Position numbers and translations under genes: made by a program
The notes under the pieces: model-generated
Database searches by the model: none
Seen by the model: only the letters and a program-made list of their open reading frames with translations
What the model was told of the DNA's origin: nothing
Shown here: piece by piece, positions 44,829 through 56,072 of the stretch
Layout: every line of letters starts with the position of its first letter
How positions within the stretch are numbered: the stretch's first letter is position 1
Source: Platanthera guangdongensis
Lineage: Eukaryota; Streptophyta; Magnoliopsida; Asparagales; Orchidaceae
Assembly: GCA_039583875.1 (NCBI GenBank)
Contig: CM077158.1
Span: forward strand, 118,851,900 to 118,915,899
DNA length: 64,000 nucleotides
Direction: 5' to 3'

Positions 44829-45153
44829 TGAAAGATATTGTACCTAATCACCTAGAGGGGGGGGGGTGAATAGGTGACTAAATTCTTTTTAACTTTTTAG
44901 GCAGAATTCAGATTATGATAGAGAATTATAACTACTTTTGAAGAGCAATCAATCAGCAATCACAACAAAACACATGCACACAGTAGACACACAGATTTAT
45001 AGTTGTTCCCCAAGATTTGGGTACATCCACTTTTCCCCTTCGCCTATCTAGTAGTGTACTAGATTCGGCCAAACTCCTCCACTATCTCAGATCCTCAGAT
45101 CTTACACTCAGAACCCCAAAACAGGTTCCTACAGCTCAGGCCCAAGGCCCTAC
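44829..45153 (-). repeat. 3' LTR of SIRE element J, left part
   Basis: It begins TGAAAGATATTGTACC. The C-tract hairpin has plus-strand arms TCACCTA (44848-44854) and TAGGTGA (44870-44876). It is homologous to the end of the C LTR in reverse and is interrupted by K. Confidence 0.88.
45026..45153. repeat. 128-bp direct duplication flanking K, left copy
   Basis: This J LTR segment is present again at 52549-52676, on the other side of K, with few differences. A normal insertion would leave about 5 bp. Confidence 0.85.
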
Positions 45154-45189
45154 TGTTGAAATTTGTGAAGTGGAAGTGGGTGACGGGAC

Positions 45190-46545
45190 AGGCCGCGCGG
45201 CCTGTGGCGGACAGCCTTGGTGGACTAGGCGGACTGGGCGGACTGAGGTTTGCGGCATGGTGAAAAGTCTGGTGGAAGCCGGCTGTGTTCTGAGCGGGTT
45301 GTTGTATGGAGTCCGCGGTTTGGTGCGGCCTGGTATCTGCAGATAGAGAGGCTTGCGGACTGGTGCTTTGCTCAGTGGTCGCGGGTGCAAGCTTGTGCTG
45401 AAAGGCGGGTTGGCTCTTGTCTGCGGGAAGCTTGCGGACTGATGTATCCGCGGTATTGGCTGTTGCGGACTAAGCTTAGAGCTTGGCTGAGGCCTTGTCG
45501 AGCTCTGGTGGCACAACAGGGAGTTGCTGTGGAGATCGTTGTGGAGGCCTGGTTTTGGAGTCCGGGATTGATCGCTGTGATAGGGCAGGAGTGCGAGGAG
45601 CTCGCGGACTGTGGCGGTCTGCGCTGTGGTGTTTTGGCGGACAGGAGTTTTGCGTCCGCCAAGCTCGCATTAGCCCCTTTGGTTTTGGGCTTGGTCACAC
45701 TTGGTGCCAAGTTCAGTGTGTTCGTCGTATCCGCCGAGTCCGCTGTGACCGGGCGGTCTGTATTTAGCTACCTTTGGTCGTGGACTTGTGGCGGATTGAG
45801 GTGTGTATCTTGCGGACTGCCTCGGGTTGGTGCGGACAACCATTGAAGGGGGTTTGCTGTCCTGAAGCGGTTGGAGCTTTGCGGGCTGATGCCTTGTCCG
45901 CTTAGCTTAGGCGGACTGGAGAGGGTTTGTCATTGGTTGCCTTGCTCCTGGCGGTTTCCTTGGTATCCGGCTAAGTCCATGCGGACTCAGCAGACGGTGG
46001 TTGTATTCGCGCGGACTGAGGGTGGTGTTTCTATCTCTTGGGCGGTGACCACACTCCTCACCTTGCCTATAAATAGGACCCCCCTGACACATCTACAGTA
46101 ACCTAAGTAACTTGAGTGAACAGTAAGTTGGGGGGTGCGAAGTGCTGCGATCTGTGTTTGCCAGTCCACGCGGATTGTTTCAGGCTGACGTTTTGCTGTG
46201 TGCAGGTCGCGCGGATAACTTCAAGGAGCCAGGAGTTTGGCTGTGACTTCGGTCAAGTGCTTGGAAGTGTGCGGTCTCTGCGGACTCAGCAGGAGGTCGC
46301 TCTGCGGCTTGTCAGTTCTGTCTCAACTTTGCTAGCTTCAATAACCTGTCCGCCGGTTTCAGGCGGGTAGGGGAGTTCCTCAGTTCGGGTTCAGCAGGAG
46401 GCGAATAACGGTGTGTCCGCGCGGCCTCGCGGTCTCGGCGGACTCCGTGGTATTCGGCGGATTGCAGCATAGCGTGGGCGAGCTCAGCGGTCTCGGAGGT
46501 CTCTGCGACCTCGCGGTCTCGGCGGACTGGAGTGCTGTCCGCCCG
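45190..46545 (+). repeat. GCGGAC / GTCCGC array in K LTR
   Basis: Several dozen GCGGACT, GCGGTCT and GTCCGC sites. One long hairpin has arms TTGGCGGAC (45634-45642) and GTCCGCCAA (45654-45662). Unlike the other families it runs on past the TATA box. Confidence 0.8.
46068..46075 (+). promoter_or_regulatory. TATA box of K 5' LTR
   Basis: TATAAATA, repeated at 51814-51821 in the 3' LTR. Confidence 0.7.
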
Positions 46546-46786
46546 GCTTGTTTTTTGGTTCTTTCTGTTTACAGCTGTAATACTAGCGAAATCATGTCTC
46601 GCTATGTATGCCTCGGATTGTAAAGAAGTGAATGCATAATAAGACCTTCTTGTGCTTCCATTGTGTTGTTGGGTGCAACCTCTAGTCCTTGGGCTTTCCG
46701 CAGGTTCAGCGTGCGAACTGGGTAGTTCCGAAGATATTAATTTGGCGTTTGGGCTATCTTGCTGACCACGTTGAGAAAATTTAACA

Positions 46787-46798
46787 TGGTATCAGAGC
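46787..46798 (+). other. Primer-binding site of K
   Basis: TGGTATCAGAGC directly after the LTR. Confidence 0.92.
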
Positions 46799-46799
46799 G

Positions 46800-49700
46800 A
46801 TGTTTCTGAGGTTGCTGAGGTTCAGTTGCATGAGCGGAAGTCAGCCAGTGTTGTTACTCGGAGCTGCTGAAGGATACCAACAGGTGGTTGCAATGGAAGG
46901 AAGCTTGGCAAGAGGTCTGGGCATTGAACTCTTAACGCCGACTAACTACAAGAAGTGGAAGTCGTGCATGAAGAGTTATCTTCTGGGCGAGGAGCTGTGG
47001 GAAGTTATCGGTGGAGACGACAGACAGGAAGTAACTGCTGCTTTCGGTACTGCTGAGCAGGTGAGGCTCTAGAGAAGAACTAATGCTAAGGCGGAGTTCA
47101 TTCTGAAGAGAGCTGTCTCTCCAGAACTGTTTGATCACATCATTGGGGGTGAGTCGGCTGCTGATATTTGGACAACCATTGATGAGTTGTTCAATAGGAA
47201 GAATGTGGCGCGGCTGCAGTTCCTGGAGAATGAGTTGGCCAGGGCAACTCAGGGAGACCTTTCCATCTCCAAGTACTTCTTAAAGATGAAGAGCCTGTAT
47301 GCTGAGCTGTCGGCACTGGATCCTGATGAGCCTATCTATGAGGCAAAGATGAAAAGGCACATTATCCGCGGCTTGCGGAAGGAGTATGTGGCCTTTGTTA
47401 CATCTGTTCAAGGGTGGGCTACTCAGCCGTCGCTGCTGGAGCTGGAGAATTTGCTTGCCTCGCAGGAGAGCTTAGCAAGGCAGATGGCAGGAGTGAATCT
47501 GAATCAGGAAGGCAGCGAGGCTCTCTTCTCAGGCAAGAAGAAGGGATGGGAAGGGAAGAAGAAGAATAAGGTGCAGGCCGCTGTTGAGAAGGAGACTTCA
47601 TCTTCATATCCGCCGGAGAGGAGCAATGCTCCTAAGGACTGGAAGAAGAACTTGAAGTGCTACCGGTGTCATCAGCGAGGGCACTTCAAGCGGGACTGCA
47701 AGGTCAAACTGCAGCCTGGGCATGCTGCGGGAAAGGAGGAAGCTTGCTCGCGAAGTGAAGAAGCAGAATGGGGAGGAGATTTCATGACGGGCACTTGTGT
47801 CCGGGCCTTATCTGCTGAGGACTTCAACAGCGAGTGGATCGTCGACTCCGGGTGTGGTCATCACCTCACCGGAGACAAGTCGAAGTTCACCTCCATGCAG
47901 GCTTACTCAGGTAATGAAGCTATTATCACTGCTGATAATACTGTTTATGCAGTAGAGAAGGAGGGGGTCGTGTCTTTGGGTAGTGATCAGGGGCCACTCA
48001 CGTTAAGGAGTGTGTATCACGTGCCGGGCATGAAGAAGAACCTCTTCTCGGTGACCAACGCGGTGGACGCTGGGTATCACGTTCTGTTTGGGCCAACAGA
48101 CGTGAGGTTCCTTCGCAACGTATCAGCGGTAAAGGCTGATGTTGCTCATGTTCGGAGGAGGGTGAAGAACTTGTTTGTTCTTTCCACCAGTGCCTATGTT
48201 GATAGGATGAGAGCCAATGATAGTGCGACTATCTGGCATGAGAGGCTGGGGCATGTTGGCATGCACAAGCTAAAGGCAATGGTGAGTAGAAGTTTGGTGA
48301 GGGGGTTGCCGAAGTTGTCCTCCTTTGGTGATGGGCATGTTTGTGCGGGCTGTCAATACGGTAAGGCACATCGCCTTCCGTTTGATAAATCACAAACAAG
48401 GAGCAAGAAAACATTGGAGTGTATTCATGGCGACCTGATGGGACCGACGGTTACTGCCAGCCTTGGTGGAAGCAAATACATGCTTGTCTTGGTTGATGAC
48501 TACTCAAGGTATACTTGGGTGTACTTCTTAAAGGAGAAGTCGGAAGCCTTCCGTTTGTTCGTGGAGTTCAAGGAGTTGGTAGAAGGCCGGCTTGGCTTGC
48601 GGATTAAGAAGTTTAGAACTGATAACGGGGGGGGGGGGGGAGTTTGTCTCTTCCGAGTTTTCTAACTTCTGCAGGAAGCACGGGATCCAACGGGAGCTTA
48701 CTTGTGCTCACACTCCACAACAAAATGGGGTAGCGGAGCGGAAGATCCGCAATTTGACGGAGACCTGCAAATGCTGGCTTCATGCGAAAGATATCCCAAG
48801 GTCCTTTTTGGGCGGAGGGAATGTCTTGTGCTGCCTATGTTATCAACCGGATGCCACTCAGCCCTATCAACATGAAGACTCCTGTTGAGCTGTTGCTGAA
48901 GGAGAAGCCGAGTGTGGGACACCTTAGGGTGTTCGGTTCAACTTGCTATGTGCATGTCCCGGATGCTTCACGGACAAAGCTGGATGCGAAGGCAAGGAAA
49001 CTTGTCTTTGTTGGCTATGATGAGCGGAAGAAGGGATGGAAATGCATTGACCCTGTGACGAAGAAGTTCGTGGTGTCAAGAGACGTTGTCTTTGATGAGC
49101 TGACGTCATATGGAGGTGGCTCGATGGAGCTTACCGGAAGTAGCAAGGTTGAGGAAGCACCGGTGGAGGCTGCTGAAGGCTTGGAAGAGGAGCTTGCTGT
49201 TTCACCAGCAGCTCCCGTTGCTTCGAATTCCGAGGCTGAGCCTTCTGGCTCAGGAAGCAGGGGGAGTACTGCTCAATGCTTGCCCCAGGTAGGAGTGGAG
49301 CCCGAAGAAGCAACGGAAGTCGTGAGCAAGGAGCCATGTCTTCGGAGATCAAAGTGGGTGGTTAAACCACCGGCTCGGTACTGTGATGGGAATGCAGTGA
49401 GCTTTGTCTCCTGCTTCTTTGCAGGTCCTCTGGATGAGCGAGAGCCTGCAAACTTCAACGAGGCCACTGGAGTGAAGGAGTGGGATGATGCCATGAAGGA
49501 AGAGATTGATGCTCTGAAGAAGAATGAAACCTGGGACCTTGTGCCCAAGGTTGATGGCGTTACTCCGGTTACTTGCAAGTGGGTGTATAAGTTGAAGAAG
49601 AAGGCTGATGGGAGCATTGATCTGTTCAAGGCTCGCCTGGTCGCTAGAGGATTCTCACAGCAGTATGGAGAAGACTATGAGGAGACATTCAGTCCAGTTG

Positions 49701-50905
49701 CGAAGATGACTTCTGTAAGAGTGGTGATCGCCTTGGCTGCTAGCAAGGGATGGAGGTTATGGCAACTCGATGTGAAGAATGCCTTTCTTTACGGAGAGAT
49801 TGACAAGGACATCTTCATCGATCAGCCGCTTGGTTTTGTCTCTGAGAAGCATCCGGACTATATCTGCAAACTCAGGAAGGCTCTCTATGGGTTGAAGCAA
49901 GCTCCTCGAGCGTGGTATGGGAAGATTGCAGAGTACTTGCAATTCTGTGGATACCTGGCTTCTAACTCGGATTCAAGCTTGTTCGTCAAGAAGAAGGGAG
50001 AGGTTGATATACGCTTCGAGATGAAGGACTTGGGAGAGTTGCATCACTTTCTCGGTCTGGAAGTGGAGAGGAAGGAGTGCGGGATTCTCATTAGCCAGAA
50101 AGGGTATGCTGATCGTATTGTGAAGCGATTTGGCATGGGCGAAGGGAAGAAGTGCTCTACTCCACTGGAACCTGGGCTAAAGCTTCGACGGGATGAGGGA
50201 AGGGTTCTTAATGATCCCTTGGTGTTCAGGGCTCTTGTTGGGAGCTTGATCTATCTGACGATTACAAGTCCGGATATAGCTTATGCTGTTAGCCGAGTAA
50301 GTCGATATATGGCTGAACCAAGGAAATCTCATCTGTTGGCGGCAAAGGGGATTCTGAAGTATGTCAAGGTGACTTCTGAGATGGGACTCCTCTATGGAAG
50401 GGATGTAGAGTTTGCGTTGCTCGGGTACACGGATGCTGACTATGGCGGTGATTCGGATGATCGAAGGTCTACTTCAGGTTATGTGTTCACTTGCAGTTCA
50501 GCTAGCATCTCGTGGTGTAGCAAGAAGCAGGACTCGGTGTCGGTTTCAACCACGGAGGCGGAGTATAAGGCTTCGGCCTTGGCTGCTCGGGAAGCCGTTT
50601 GGTTGAGGAGACTTATAGAGGATGTTCATGAAGAAGTGCAAGGGCCTACTTTACTCCGGGGTGACAATGAGAGTGCTCTCAAACTGGTTAACAATCCAGT
50701 GTGTCATGCCAGGACCAAGCATATAGAGATTGATCACCATTTCATCAGGGAGAAGGTGTTGGAAGGATCTCTGCTGGTCGGGCATGTTCGGAGTGAAGAT
50801 AATCTTGCTGACATCTTCACAAAGCCACTATCGAAGGGGCCCTTTGAACGCTTGCGCAGCTTGCTGGGCTTGGTCACCACTTCTCACTTCAAGGGGGAGT
50901 GTTGA
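46800..50905 (+). pseudogene. gag-pol: Gag-Pol polyprotein of K, broken, RT core deleted
   Basis: One long copia frame. Gag has LTPTNYKKWKSCMKSYL near the start and a CCHC knuckle, CYRCHQRGHFKRDC, at about 47658. Protease follows with WIVDSGCGHHLTG, then the pre-integrase zinc region, integrase ([18 protein letters not shown]), RT and RNase H (GYTDADYGGDSDDRRS, TKHIEIDHHFIRE). Breaks are TAG at 47070-47072, a shift at a run of 14 G (48627-48640) inside the integrase DNG site, and a one-base shift near 48808. Around 50003 an in-frame loss removes the usual YVDD segment: SSLFVKKKGEV is joined to RFEMKDLGELHHFLG. Element K therefore has no RT catalytic site. Copia lineage not assigned. Confidence 0.9.
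50887..50899 (+). other. Polypurine tract of K
   Basis: TTCAAGGGGGAG directly before the 3' LTR. Confidence 0.8.
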
Positions 50906-52534
50906 AATTTGTGAAGTGGAAGTGGGTGACGGGACAGGCCGCGCGGCCTGTGGCGGACAACCTTGGCGGACTGGGCGGACTGGGCGGACTGAGGTTTGCG
51001 GCCTGGTGAAAAGTCTGGTGGAAGCCGGCTGTGTTCTGAGCGGGTTGTTGCATGGAGTCCGCGGTTTGGTGCGGCCTGGTATCTGCGGATAGAGAGGCTT
51101 GCGGACTGGTGCTTTGCTCAGTGGTCGCGGGTGCAAGCTTGTGCTGAAAGGTGGGTTGGCTCTTGTCCGCGGGAAGCTTGCGGACTGATGTATCCGCGGT
51201 ATTTGCTGTTGCGGACTAAGCTTAGAGCTTGGCTGAGGCCTTGTCGAGCTCTGGTGGCACAGCAGGGAGTTGCTGTGGAGATCGTTGTGGCGGCCTTGTT
51301 TTGGAGTCCGGGATTGATCGCTGTGATAGGGCAGGAGTGCGAGGAGCTCGCGGACTGTGGCGGTCTGCGCTGTGGTGTTTTGGCGGACAGGAGTTTTGCG
51401 TCCGCCAAGCTCGCATTAGCCCCTTTGGTTTTGGGCTTGGTCACACTTGGTGCCAAGTTCAGTGTGTTCGCCGTATCCGCCGAGTCCGCTATGACCGGGC
51501 GGTCTGTCTTTAGCTGCCTTTGGTCGTGGACTTGTGGCGGATTGAGGTGTGTGTCTTGCGGACTGCCTCGGGTTGGTGCGGACAGGCATTGAAGGGGGTT
51601 TGCTGTCCTGAAGCGGTTGGAGCTTTGCGGGCTGATGCCTTGTCCGCTTAGCTTAGGCGGACTGGAGAGGATTCGTCATTGGTTGCCTTGCTCCTAGCGG
51701 TTTCCTTGGTATCCGGCTAAGTCCATGCGGACTCAGTGGACGGTGGTTGTATTCGCGCGGACTGAGGGTGGTGTCGCTATCTCTTGGGCGGTGACCACAC
51801 TCCTCACCTTGCCTATAAATAGGACCCCCCTGGCACATCTACAGTAACCTAAGTAACTTGAGTGAACAGTAAGTTGGGGGGGGGGGGTGCGAAGTGCTGC
51901 GGTCTGTGTTTGCCAGTCCGCGCGGATTGTTTCAGGCTGACGGTTTGCTGTGTGCAGGTCGCGCGGATAACTTCAAGGAGTCAGGAGTTTGGCTGTGACT
52001 TCGGTCAAGTGCTTGGAAGTGTGCGGTCTCTGTGGACTCAGCAGGAGGTCGCTCCGCGGCCTGTCAGTTCTGTCTCAACTTTGCTAGCTTCAATAACATG
52101 TCCGCCGGTTTCAGGTGGGTAGGGGAGTTCCTCAGTTCAGGTTCAGCAGGAGGCGAATAACGGTGTGTCCGCGCGGCCTCGCGGTCTCGGCGGACTCCGT
52201 GGTATTCGGCGGATTGCAGCATAGCGTGGGCTAGCTCAGCGGTCTCGGCGGTCTCTGCGACCTCGCGGTCTCGGCGGACTGGAGTGCTGTCCGCCCGGCT
52301 TGTTTTTTGGTTCTTTCTATTTACAGCTGTAATACTAGCGAAATCATGTCTCGCTATGTATGCCTCGGATTGTAAAGAAGTGAATGCATAATAAGACCTT
52401 CTTGTGCTTCTATTGTGTTGTTGGGTGCAACCTCTAGTCCTTGGGCTTTCCGCAGGTTCAGCGTGCGAACTGGGTAGTTCCGAAGATATTAATTTGGCGT
52501 TTGGGCTACCTTGCTGACCACGTTGAGAAAATTT
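50900..52534 (+). repeat. 3' LTR of K, end altered
   Basis: Matches the 5' LTR up to GAGAAAATTT, but the final AACA is missing. A G-run near 51880 is longer than in the 5' copy. TATA box at 51814-51821. Confidence 0.93.
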
Positions 52535-52551
52535 GGCGTTTGGGTAGTTCC
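52535..52551. other. Templated filler between K and J
   Basis: GGCGTTTGGG and GTAGTTCC are each found shortly upstream in the LTR end (52496 and 52474 regions). The filler then runs into the J duplication. This is the pattern of break repair by copying. Confidence 0.7.
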
Positions 52552-54373
52552 ACTTTTCCCCTTCGCCTATCTAGTAGTGTACTAGATTCGGCCAAACTCC
52601 TCCACTATCTTAGATCCTCAGATCTTACACTCAGAACCCCAAAATAGGTTCCTACAGCTCAGGCCCAAGGCCCTACAACTCAGCCTTCTGTAAAGACCTA
52701 CACTCAGCTTTTTCACAAAGCCTACACTCAGCCACAGCAGGCCTACACTCACCCACAATAGGGCTACACTCAGAGATACAAATCTCCTACACTCAGGCAC
52801 ACAGGCCCTACAACTCAGCCTTTATAATTACCGGCTTACAACTCAGATCCCTAAGGATCCTACAAGATAATATAAATACAAAATGTAAACCCTATAACTC
52901 AGAGAAAGAGAGAAGATTTGTGAGTTTCTTGATGAGTTCTTGGAAGAACTCTGCTGAGATCAATCTGACTTGGCTTTCTTCAAAGCTTCTTGAATGTAGA
53001 ACACAATAGGATTGATCTCCTCTGCAGTTGATCCTTGATCGCTGCTACTTAAGATTCAGAACAAAGTCTGAATCCTTCTTCTCAGCCTGGTTCCAACGGC
53101 TGTCTTCTTGGATGGAGCTCTCTCTCTCCAACTACTTAGAACTTTACTTGAAATTCTTCAATCAATTGCTTTACAATAACTTTGATCATCACTTGCTGTA
53201 GATAGTATAAGCCTATTTATAGGCCTTCTTCATGGTAACCGGCTGGTCCGGTTCCTAACTGATTTCTGACAACTCTGACAGGTGTAGTAGACAGGCTGGA
53301 ATGGCAGCTGTCAAGTCATCCAGTCAGTTTTTGAAAATTCTATAACTGTCTGAAAGTGTCGAGACAGTCTGTCTTTAAGTGTCGACACTTATAGAGCAAG
53401 TGTCGACACAAGTTGTCTAAGTGTCGACACTAGCCTTCAAGGTGTCGACACAACTCCTTGTATTGTAGAATTCACTTCTCGACACAGCTTCTTCATCATG
53501 TGCCGACACTAATATTAAGTGTCGACACAAGTCCTTATTCTTCAGTACTTTGTTGATTTCTTGTAAGTGTCGACACATCTCCTTTGTGTCGACACATCTT
53601 CATGTGTTGAACTACTTCAGTGTCGACGCATCTTCTTGATGTCGACACATGCCTTCAGTGTTGATACTTGCTGAGTGTCGACACAGCTCCTTGTGTCGAC
53701 ACATTCTTCTTCTGTTGAGACTTTGGCTGAGTGTCGACACATCTCCTTTGTGTCGACACTTGTACTTAGAATATTGTTGAACTTTGCTAAGTGTCGACAC
53801 AGCTCCTTGTGTCGATACTTTCTTCAAGTGTTGACTCTTCTGCTGAGTGTCGACACATTCTTTATTGTGTCGACACTTTGTTCAAGTGCTGAGTCTTCTG
53901 CTGTATGTCGACACATTCCTCTGAGTGTCGACACTTATATTTAGACTCTGCTGAGTTTTGCTAAGTGTCGACACAGCCTCCAAGTGTCGACACTTTCTGA
54001 TGTAGACACAGTTCCTCTGAGTGTCGACACAACTGCTAAGTGTCAACACTGCTTCACTGCACTTTTCTTCAATGAGTGTCGACACTGCTCCTTGTGTCGA
54101 CACTTTCTATCTGGTGTCGACTCTGCATCCCTGTTGTCGACACAACTACTCCAAGTATTGACACTGCTTGTTTGGGTATCGACACAAGTCTTCTTAAGTG
54201 TCGACACTTTCCCTCTGGGTGTCGACACATGGACTTAGAATCTTTTCTGCTTTCCCTGCAAATACTTGACCTGCATAACTAAACTCAAAACACATCAAAT
54301 AAATTTTGATGTATATCATTGAGTAGGGTGAGGCTTCTTCAAATTAGGTACATTTAAACCAATGTACCCAACA
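52549..54373 (-). repeat. 3' LTR of SIRE element J, right part
   Basis: Starts with the duplicated 128 bp, then continues the LTR to GTACCCAACA. It carries CCTACACTCAGC repeats at 52675-52810, a reversed TATA-like site near 53213, and the GTGTCGACAC array. Confidence 0.88.
53355..54235 (-). repeat. GTGTCGACAC palindrome array (J LTR)
   Basis: More than 20 perfect GTGTCGACAC sites plus variants (GTGTCGATAC, GTGTTGAC). Same layout as the C LTR in reverse. Confidence 0.92.
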
Positions 54374-54642
54374 ATCTCCCCCTATTTGGAGAAGTCATAA
54401 CCCTTAGTCAATGATATACACCATACAGAATAAAATCATAGCATGATGTAAAGCAGGATTATACAATAGGGAAAATTCATAAACATGTATTAATCAAAAC
54501 ATGTAAACACAGATATCACAGAACAATTATGTAATAGATTTATCACACATCATATTGTTCTAAGAACTTTCTCATATACATTATACAAAAGTTTACAAAA
54601 TGTTTTAATACAATTGATTACATAGTAAACTTAAGAAAAATT
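54374..54642 (-). other. Polypurine tract and AT-rich spacer of J
   Basis: On the minus strand CCAAATAGGGGGAGATTG abuts the LTR. The remainder is noncoding. Confidence 0.75.
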
Positions 54643-55325
54643 CTATTTCTGCTCAGCCTCGTTAATCACTATGCCCTTCACTGACTTTATCTTTGCTTGC
54701 ACAGGGGCTTCAGCATCTTCAGTATCAGCAAGCTTTTTCCCTTTCAGCTCCTTCTTCTTTAGCTCTTCAGCCTTAATCTTTTGCCTCTCAAAATAATGAT
54801 AAGGCTTGGGAAAGTACTTGCTAGGCTCCTGAGCAGTAGGAGGTAGCTTTCCCATCTTGGCCTTCCTTCTATATTGCACTATGGCTTCTTGCCTTGTCTC
54901 ATGCTTCCTCCATTCTAGTTCAGAAAACCACTTATTTCTGTCTTGCACATTATCTTTGGCAGCCTTCCATGCAGTTAAGATAATGTTTCTTGAAGTAGGG
55001 CTCCACTGCTCAAAGTCTGGTCTTTGTTCAGCTTGCTCTCTGAACCTTTTCTTAGACAATCTAGCTTCTTGTTCAGCTTGTTCTTTCAATATAGCTTCCT
55101 GTAAAGCCTCAGATACTGGCTGAACCACGTTCTCTAGGATGACATTTTGCTGACCCTCAGGTGGGCTATACATAGTCTGGATCTCAGCTTGTACCATATC
55201 AAAATCTGGTGGAGGATAGATAACTTGGGCTACTTCAGGTTGCTCACCTCCAAGATATGCAGGGTTAATCCCAGATTCTGCTACATTGTCATCATCACAT
55301 AAAGGAGGATAACCAAGAGTGGCTC
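54643..55325 (-). CDS. Post-pol ORF of SIRE element J, 5'-truncated, otherwise open
   Basis: The frame is open from the edge of D at 55325 to the stop at 54643, about 227 codons. The ATG at 55197 is internal. It is the intact counterpart of the C ORF: acidic start (PPLCDDDNVAESG), INPAYLGGE, MYSPPEGQQNV, a Gln/Glu-rich helix with KKRFREQAEQRP, SPTSRNIILTAWKAAKDN and a basic tail. No signal peptide, membrane segment or enzyme motif is visible. It lies between the lost pol and the polypurine tract. Function unknown. Confidence 0.7.
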
Positions 55326-55499
55326 TGATGTATTGTAAATATACGTATTTTTATGTACATTAATTTAGTCATTTTCATTTATTTTCGTCGTTTTTACCTA
55401 TTTTTCTTCAATAAAATGCTCCTATTCTTGTAAATTTTCTTCTAACTTGTTTTATTTTATTTTGCAGAAAAATTCCAAAATCTGCCAAAATTGGGCAGT

Positions 55500-56048
55500 A
55501 CATGCCCGTGACAATTTGGTCACGCCCGTAACCGGGCCGTGACATTGAATTTCCCGTGAAATCGGATGATTTCTGAAGAAAAGCTTGACACGCCTGGCGA
55601 CACGCCCGTGTCACCCGACACGGGGCGTGACCCAAGCCCGTGTCCTCTCCTCTCGACGAATTCCGCTCGACGATCGTCGAGTGTCGACACCAGCAGTCAC
55701 GCCCAGCGTCACGCCCGTGACCTAGGGCGTGACTCAATCTCAGCTCGACGATTTCGACTCGACACTTTCCGCTCGACATTCGTCGAGTGTCGAAACCAAC
55801 TGACACGCCCAGAGTCACGCCCGTGACCTGGGGCGTGACCTTTCCAGCTAGCCCGACAAGATGCTGTCGAAGACTTTCGGCGCAACCCACGCCCGGTTCT
55901 ACCTCCCCGACACGCCCAGAGTCACGCCCGTGATCGGGTGCGTGACTGCCGCGAACTCAGACCGAAGTCAACTTTCCTGTCCAATCGCCGGCCGCCTTCA
56001 TGAATAGTACTGTCACGCCCCCCTACACGCCCGTGACCTAGGGCGTGT
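55500..56048 (+). repeat. CACGCCCGTG / GGGCGTGAC array in D LTR
   Basis: About ten CACGCCC...GGGCGTG pairs. The best has arms GTCACGCCC (55708-55716) and GGGCGTGAC (55725-55733). TCGACGA sites and one perfect GTGTCGACAC (55681-55690) are mixed in. It ends about 18 bases before the TATA box. Confidence 0.88.
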
Positions 56049-56065
56049 ACTTAGAATTTTTTGCC

Positions 56066-56072
56066 TATAAAT
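56066..56072 (+). promoter_or_regulatory. TATA box of D LTR
   Basis: TATAAAT right behind the array. Confidence 0.65.

Larger units (their letters stand above)
45154..46786 (+). repeat. 5' LTR of K
   Basis: TGTTGAAATTTG to AAAATTTAACA, 1633 bp. GC-rich, with GCGGAC/GTCCGC throughout. A 198-codon ORF (45250-45846) recurs in the 3' LTR but shows no domain. Confidence 0.95.
45154..52534 (+). mobile_element. Copia element K inserted in the J LTR
   Basis: 5' LTR, primer-binding site, gag-pol, polypurine tract and 3' LTR. The LTRs are very similar (two or three differences in the first 100 bases), so it is young. The last bases of the 3' LTR are replaced by filler. The polyprotein has a stop, two frameshifts and lacks the RT active site. 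Confidence 0.92.

Noticed and set aside
45250..45846. 198-codon ORF in the K LTR, repeated at 50996-51592
   Set aside because: The two copies are the two LTRs of one element, the GC-rich motif array favours open frames, and no domain or typical protein composition is visible.
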